From Bacillota bacterium (GTDB lineage: Bacteria > Bacillota > Bacilli > Alicyclobacillales > SLC66): 8,200 nucleotides of DNA. The DNA lies in the NCBI GenBank assembly GCA_021846145.1, contig JAJZCJ010000137.1, positions 1 through 8,200 on the forward strand, given 5' to 3'. Of the stretch, positions 5,999-8,200 are shown in pieces. Positions within the stretch are counted from its first letter, which is position 1. Every line of letters starts with the position of its first letter. The position numbers were made by a program, and so were the translations under genes. Below the pieces are notes generated by a model that ran no database searches, was not told the DNA's origin, and saw nothing but the letters and a program-made list of their open reading frames with translations.

Positions 5999-7333
5999 GT
6001 GGTAAAAATTTTGATTGCCAATCGCGGGGAAATTGCCCGCCGCATTATTCGCACTTGTAAACGCATGGGAATTCAAACGGTAGCGGTATATAGTGAAGCG
6101 GATGAGCAGGCCTTGCATGTACAAGATGCAGATGAAGCGGTTGCAATTGGCGCTTCGCAGGTGCAAAAAAGTTATTTAAATGGAGAGGCACTAATTGCTG
6201 CGGCAAAGGCCACGGGTGCGGATGCCATTCACCCTGGCTATGGATTTTTGTCGGAAAATAGTGAGTTTGCCACGCGCTGTGCAGATGCAGGGATTACGTT
6301 TATTGGCCCCACTCCGGAAGCGATGGCGCAAATGGGTAGCAAGATCGCGGCGCGCAAGATGGCCATGCAGGCACATGTCCCTGTGGTGCCAGGCACGACC
6401 AATGCGGTCGCAAGTGTGGAAGAAGCGATTGCTGAAGCAAATGCCATCGGGTATCCTGTGCTATTGAAGGCTTCCGCTGGAGGCGGCGGAATTGGCATGG
6501 TGGTGATCCATTCCGATGAGGAGATTCGCCAGCATTATGACAATGCACAAAAACGGGTGGCCTCCTATTTTGGCGATGGCACATTGTATCTTGAAAAGTA
6601 TTTTTTGCACCCACGCCATATCGAGATTCAAGTGGTGGCAGATACGCATGGCCAAGTGATTCACTTGGGGGAAAGAGAGTGCAGTATTCAGCGCCGTCAC
6701 CAAAAAGTGGTCGAGGAGTCGCCGTCCACTGCAGTGAACGCTGCGTTGCGCGAACAAATGGGAAGCGCCGCCGTCGCGCTAGCCGAGCAATTGCAATATA
6801 CCGGAGTGGGCACGGTGGAATTCATCATGACTGGCGAGGGTGAATTTTATTTCCTTGAAATGAATACGCGGTTACAGGTAGAGCATCCTGTGACAGAAGA
6901 AGTGTTCGGTGTGGATCTCGTCGAGTGGCAGATACGCATTGCCAGCGGGGAAAAGCTTGACGACTCGCTGTTGGCGGCAAAGCCAGCGCGCCATGCCATC
7001 GAATGTCGATTATATGCGGAAGATCCTGTACGCATGCTTCCTTCTCCCGGGAAATTGACGAAGTTTGACGTGCCGAGTAGAGCAGGGTTGCGCCTTGAAA
7101 TGGGCGTTCGTGAGGGTGATCAGATCACGCCATTTTACGATCCCATGATTGGCAAAATTATTGCAGTCGGTCATTCGCGCGAGGAGGCACGCCAACTGTT
7201 GCAAGAAGCATTCGCGCAATTTCAGATTGAAGGCATTAAGACCAATTTACCACTGTTACAACGGATCATCGAACATGAACACTTTGTACGCGGTGACACG
7301 CATACTGGATTTATCGAGCAGTATCTTCAATAA
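5999..7333 (+). CDS. yngH: biotin carboxylase subunit of an acyl-CoA (probably methylcrotonyl-CoA) carboxylase, YngH/AccC-like
   Basis: A 444-residue biotin carboxylase with the full family length. It uses ATP and bicarbonate to carboxylate biotin on a separate carrier protein. Visible are the N-terminal ILIANRGEIARRI, HPGYGFLSEN, the ATP-grasp lysine and glycine-rich loop (LLKASAGGGGIGM), RRHQKVVEE with the catalytic-site Lys, EMNTRLQVEHPVTE (metal Glu and Asn, bicarbonate-binding Arg, Gln, Val, Glu) and AIECRLYAEDP with the catalytic Arg. The residue following GGGG is Ile rather than Arg or Lys. The start is GTG 5999, behind AGGAGAGG at 5982-5989. The following carrier and HMG-CoA lyase genes match the B. 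subtilis yngH-yngHB-yngG order, so a leucine-degradation role is preferred over the fatty-acid synthesis accC. It lies only 27 bases after the CuA lipoprotein gene. Confidence 0.92.
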   Translation: MVKILIANRGEIARRIIRTCKRMGIQTVAVYSEADEQALHVQDADEAVAIGASQVQKSYLNGEALIAAAKATGADAIHPGYGFLSENSEFATRCADAGITFIGPTPEAMAQMGSKIAARKMAMQAHVPVVPGTTNAVASVEEAIAEANAIGYPVLLKASAGGGGIGMVVIHSDEEIRQHYDNAQKRVASYFGDGTLYLEKYFLHPRHIEIQVVADTHGQVIHLGERECSIQRRHQKVVEESPSTAVNAALREQMGSAAVALAEQLQYTGVGTVEFIMTGEGEFYFLEMNTRLQVEHPVTEEVFGVDLVEWQIRIASGEKLDDSLLAAKPARHAIECRLYAEDPVRMLPSPGKLTKFDVPSRAGLRLEMGVREGDQITPFYDPMIGKIIAVGHSREEARQLLQEAFAQFQIEGIKTNLPLLQRIIEHEHFVRGDTHTGFIEQYLQ

Positions 7334-7358
7334 TCAATTTGATGGAGGGGTGGATTTG

Positions 7359-7571
7359 ATGAAAGGGATTACATCTAATATGGCGGGCACCGTGTTTAAG
7401 GTGCTGGTACAAGTAGGGTCAAATGTGGCTGATGGCGACGATGTGGTGATTTTAGAGTCGATGAAAATGGAAGTACCTGTAAGCGCCGATCAAGCGGGTA
7501 CGGTGCTGCGTGTGGCGGTGGCGGAAGGCGATTTTGTCAATGAAGGCGATTTGCTGATGGAGCTAGAATAG
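7359..7571 (+). CDS. yngHB: biotin/lipoyl attachment carrier protein, YngHB-like
   Basis: A 70-residue stand-alone biotinyl domain. It swings carboxybiotin between the biotin carboxylase encoded just upstream and a carboxyltransferase expected downstream. The biotinylation motif ESMKMEV is present with the acceptor Lys at residue 36, between the two symmetric halves of the domain (MAGTVFKVLVQVGSNVADGD and QAGTVLRVAVAEGDFVNEGD), each with the conserved Gly and G-D turn. The ATG at 7359 is chosen because GGAGGGG lies 8 bases before it; a longer open frame back to 7149 only shadows the biotin carboxylase gene. The gap to the upstream gene is 25 bases and to the downstream gene 2 bases, so this is an operon. 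Lipoylation is an alternative modification in this fold, but the MKM context and neighbours favour biotin. Confidence 0.93.
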   Translation: MKGITSNMAGTVFKVLVQVGSNVADGDDVVILESMKMEVPVSADQAGTVLRVAVAEGDFVNEGDLLMELE

Positions 7572-7573
7572 TC

Positions 7574-8200
7574 GTGAAATGGCCAACGAGTGTTCAAATT
7601 TGCGAAGTAGGCCCACGCGATGGGTTACAAAATGAAGCGTCCCATTTGACTGCACCAGAGAAGATCGAGTGGATCAACAGCTTGAGTGAGACGGGCGTTT
7701 CCTTCATTGAAGTGTCTAGCTTTGTCAGTCCCAAATGGATACCTGCTTTGGCTGACGCAGATGAGGTATTGCAAGGCATCACGCGCAAACCTGGTGTCAT
7801 GTACAGTGCGCTAGTGCCTAATGTTCGTGGCTTGGAACGAGCCATGCAAGCAAAGGTAGATGCCATCGCTGTGTTCATGTCAGCGAGTGAGTCACACAAT
7901 CAACATAATATCAACAAATCGATCACAGACACTTTTCCTGTGTTACGTCAGGTGACACAAGCGGCGAAGGCAGAAAAATTATTTGTCAGAGGATATGTCT
8001 CTACTGTGTTTGGTTGTCCCTATGAAGGGGAAGTGGATGTGAATCAAGTGCGAAAGGTGGTCAACACCCTGCTAGAAGACGGGGTGGACGAAATTTCGTT
8101 AGGTGATACGATCGGCGTATCCACCCCGGCGAAAACGGCGCGCGTGCTTGAGGTGATTCTCAAAGAGATTCCGCTTGACCAACTTGTGTTACATATGCAC
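7574..8200 (+). CDS. yngG: hydroxymethylglutaryl-CoA lyase, 5' part
   Basis: Open from GTG 7574 to the window edge, 209 residues of a protein usually near 300. HMG-CoA lyase cleaves 3-hydroxy-3-methylglutaryl-CoA to acetyl-CoA and acetoacetate, the last step of leucine degradation. The TIM-barrel family signatures are all present: EVGPRDGLQNE with the catalytic Arg15 and metal-binding Asp16, FIEVSSFVSPKW, VRGYVSTVFGCPYEG, ISLGDTIGV, and the first metal-binding His-x-His (HMH, residues 207-209) exactly at the end of the window. The loop with the catalytic cysteine lies beyond it. The start is 2 bases after the carrier protein stop, with a GGAG about 11 bases ahead inside that gene, so translational coupling is likely. 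Related lyases (isopropylmalate synthase type) are excluded by the GPRDGLQNE and FVSPKW motifs. Confidence 0.94.
   Translation, partial: MKWPTSVQICEVGPRDGLQNEASHLTAPEKIEWINSLSETGVSFIEVSSFVSPKWIPALADADEVLQGITRKPGVMYSALVPNVRGLERAMQAKVDAIAVFMSASESHNQHNINKSITDTFPVLRQVTQAAKAEKLFVRGYVSTVFGCPYEGEVDVNQVRKVVNTLLEDGVDEISLGDTIGVSTPAKTARVLEVILKEIPLDQLVLHMH

Noticed and set aside
5753..6166. Minus-strand open frame of 137 codons across the lipoprotein and biotin carboxylase genes
   Set aside because: It is antisense to two well-supported genes and its translation has no recognisable domain.
6195..6757. Several open frames on both strands inside the biotin carboxylase gene
   Set aside because: They are shadows produced by the coding bias of a conserved gene; translations are rich in Arg, Pro, Met and Cys with no motifs.
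7149..7358. Long N-terminal extension of the biotin carrier protein
   Set aside because: It lies in another frame of the biotin carboxylase gene, and a strong GGAGGGG precedes the ATG at 7359.
7594..7899. Minus-strand open frame opposite HMG-CoA lyase
   Set aside because: The plus strand encodes an unmistakable HMG-CoA lyase; the antisense translation has no motif.
1..8200. CRISPR array, insertion sequence, tRNA, rRNA, prophage or defence system
   Set aside because: No regularly spaced repeats, transposase motifs, cloverleaf-like sequence or defence domains were seen; the window is nearly filled with recognisable chromosomal genes.

Overview
The window reads as chromosomal housekeeping and sporulation-associated DNA from an endospore-forming member of the Bacillota (Bacillus-like in the broad sense). 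Three things point there: an RsfA/GerR (YlbO)-family sporulation regulator, a GerAC-type spore germination lipoprotein, and a leucine-catabolism block in the order yngH-yngHB-yngG known from Bacillus subtilis. Strong GGAGG-type ribosome binding sites and several GTG or TTG starts fit the same group. The exact genus cannot be told from the sequence; an Alicyclobacillaceae-like lineage is only a guess.

Layout. (1) 1-2142, plus strand: the 3' end of clpP overlaps by ATGA a MidA/NDUFAF7-like methyltransferase gene. A possible 27-residue membrane microprotein gene follows, beginning on the last base of the methyltransferase stop codon, then the RsfA/GerR-family regulator. A strong hairpin with a T-tract in both directions closes this block. 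(2) 2146-3312, minus strand: a YlbP-like GNAT acetyltransferase gene followed by a Mn-type superoxide dismutase gene with its own promoter, which has a perfect inverted repeat between its -35 and -10 positions. (3) 3444-4697, plus strand: a germination lipoprotein of the GerAC family with no A or B receptor subunit beside it. Its 3' end faces, across 5 bases, a minus-strand short-chain dehydrogenase gene (4703-5476), and an inverted repeat spans the junction. (4) 5591-8200, plus strand: a small lipoprotein with a complete CuA copper-site motif, then biotin carboxylase, a 70-residue biotin carrier protein and the first two thirds of HMG-CoA lyase, which runs off the window end.

How the genes work together. 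The last three genes form the core of a leucine/isovalerate degradation pathway. The biotin carboxylase and the carrier would work with a carboxyltransferase (expected downstream, yngE-like) to carboxylate 3-methylcrotonyl-CoA, and HMG-CoA lyase would split the final product into acetyl-CoA and acetoacetate. The RsfA-family regulator, GerAC protein and leucine genes all have links to sporulation or germination in relatives. The remaining genes are general stress or housekeeping functions.

I found no clear sign of a new defence system, mobile element, CRISPR array, or tRNA or rRNA gene. The most unusual items are the stand-alone CuA lipoprotein placed 27 bases ahead of the leucine operon, the orphan GerAC gene, the tiny membrane ORF, and the palindrome inside the sodA promoter.
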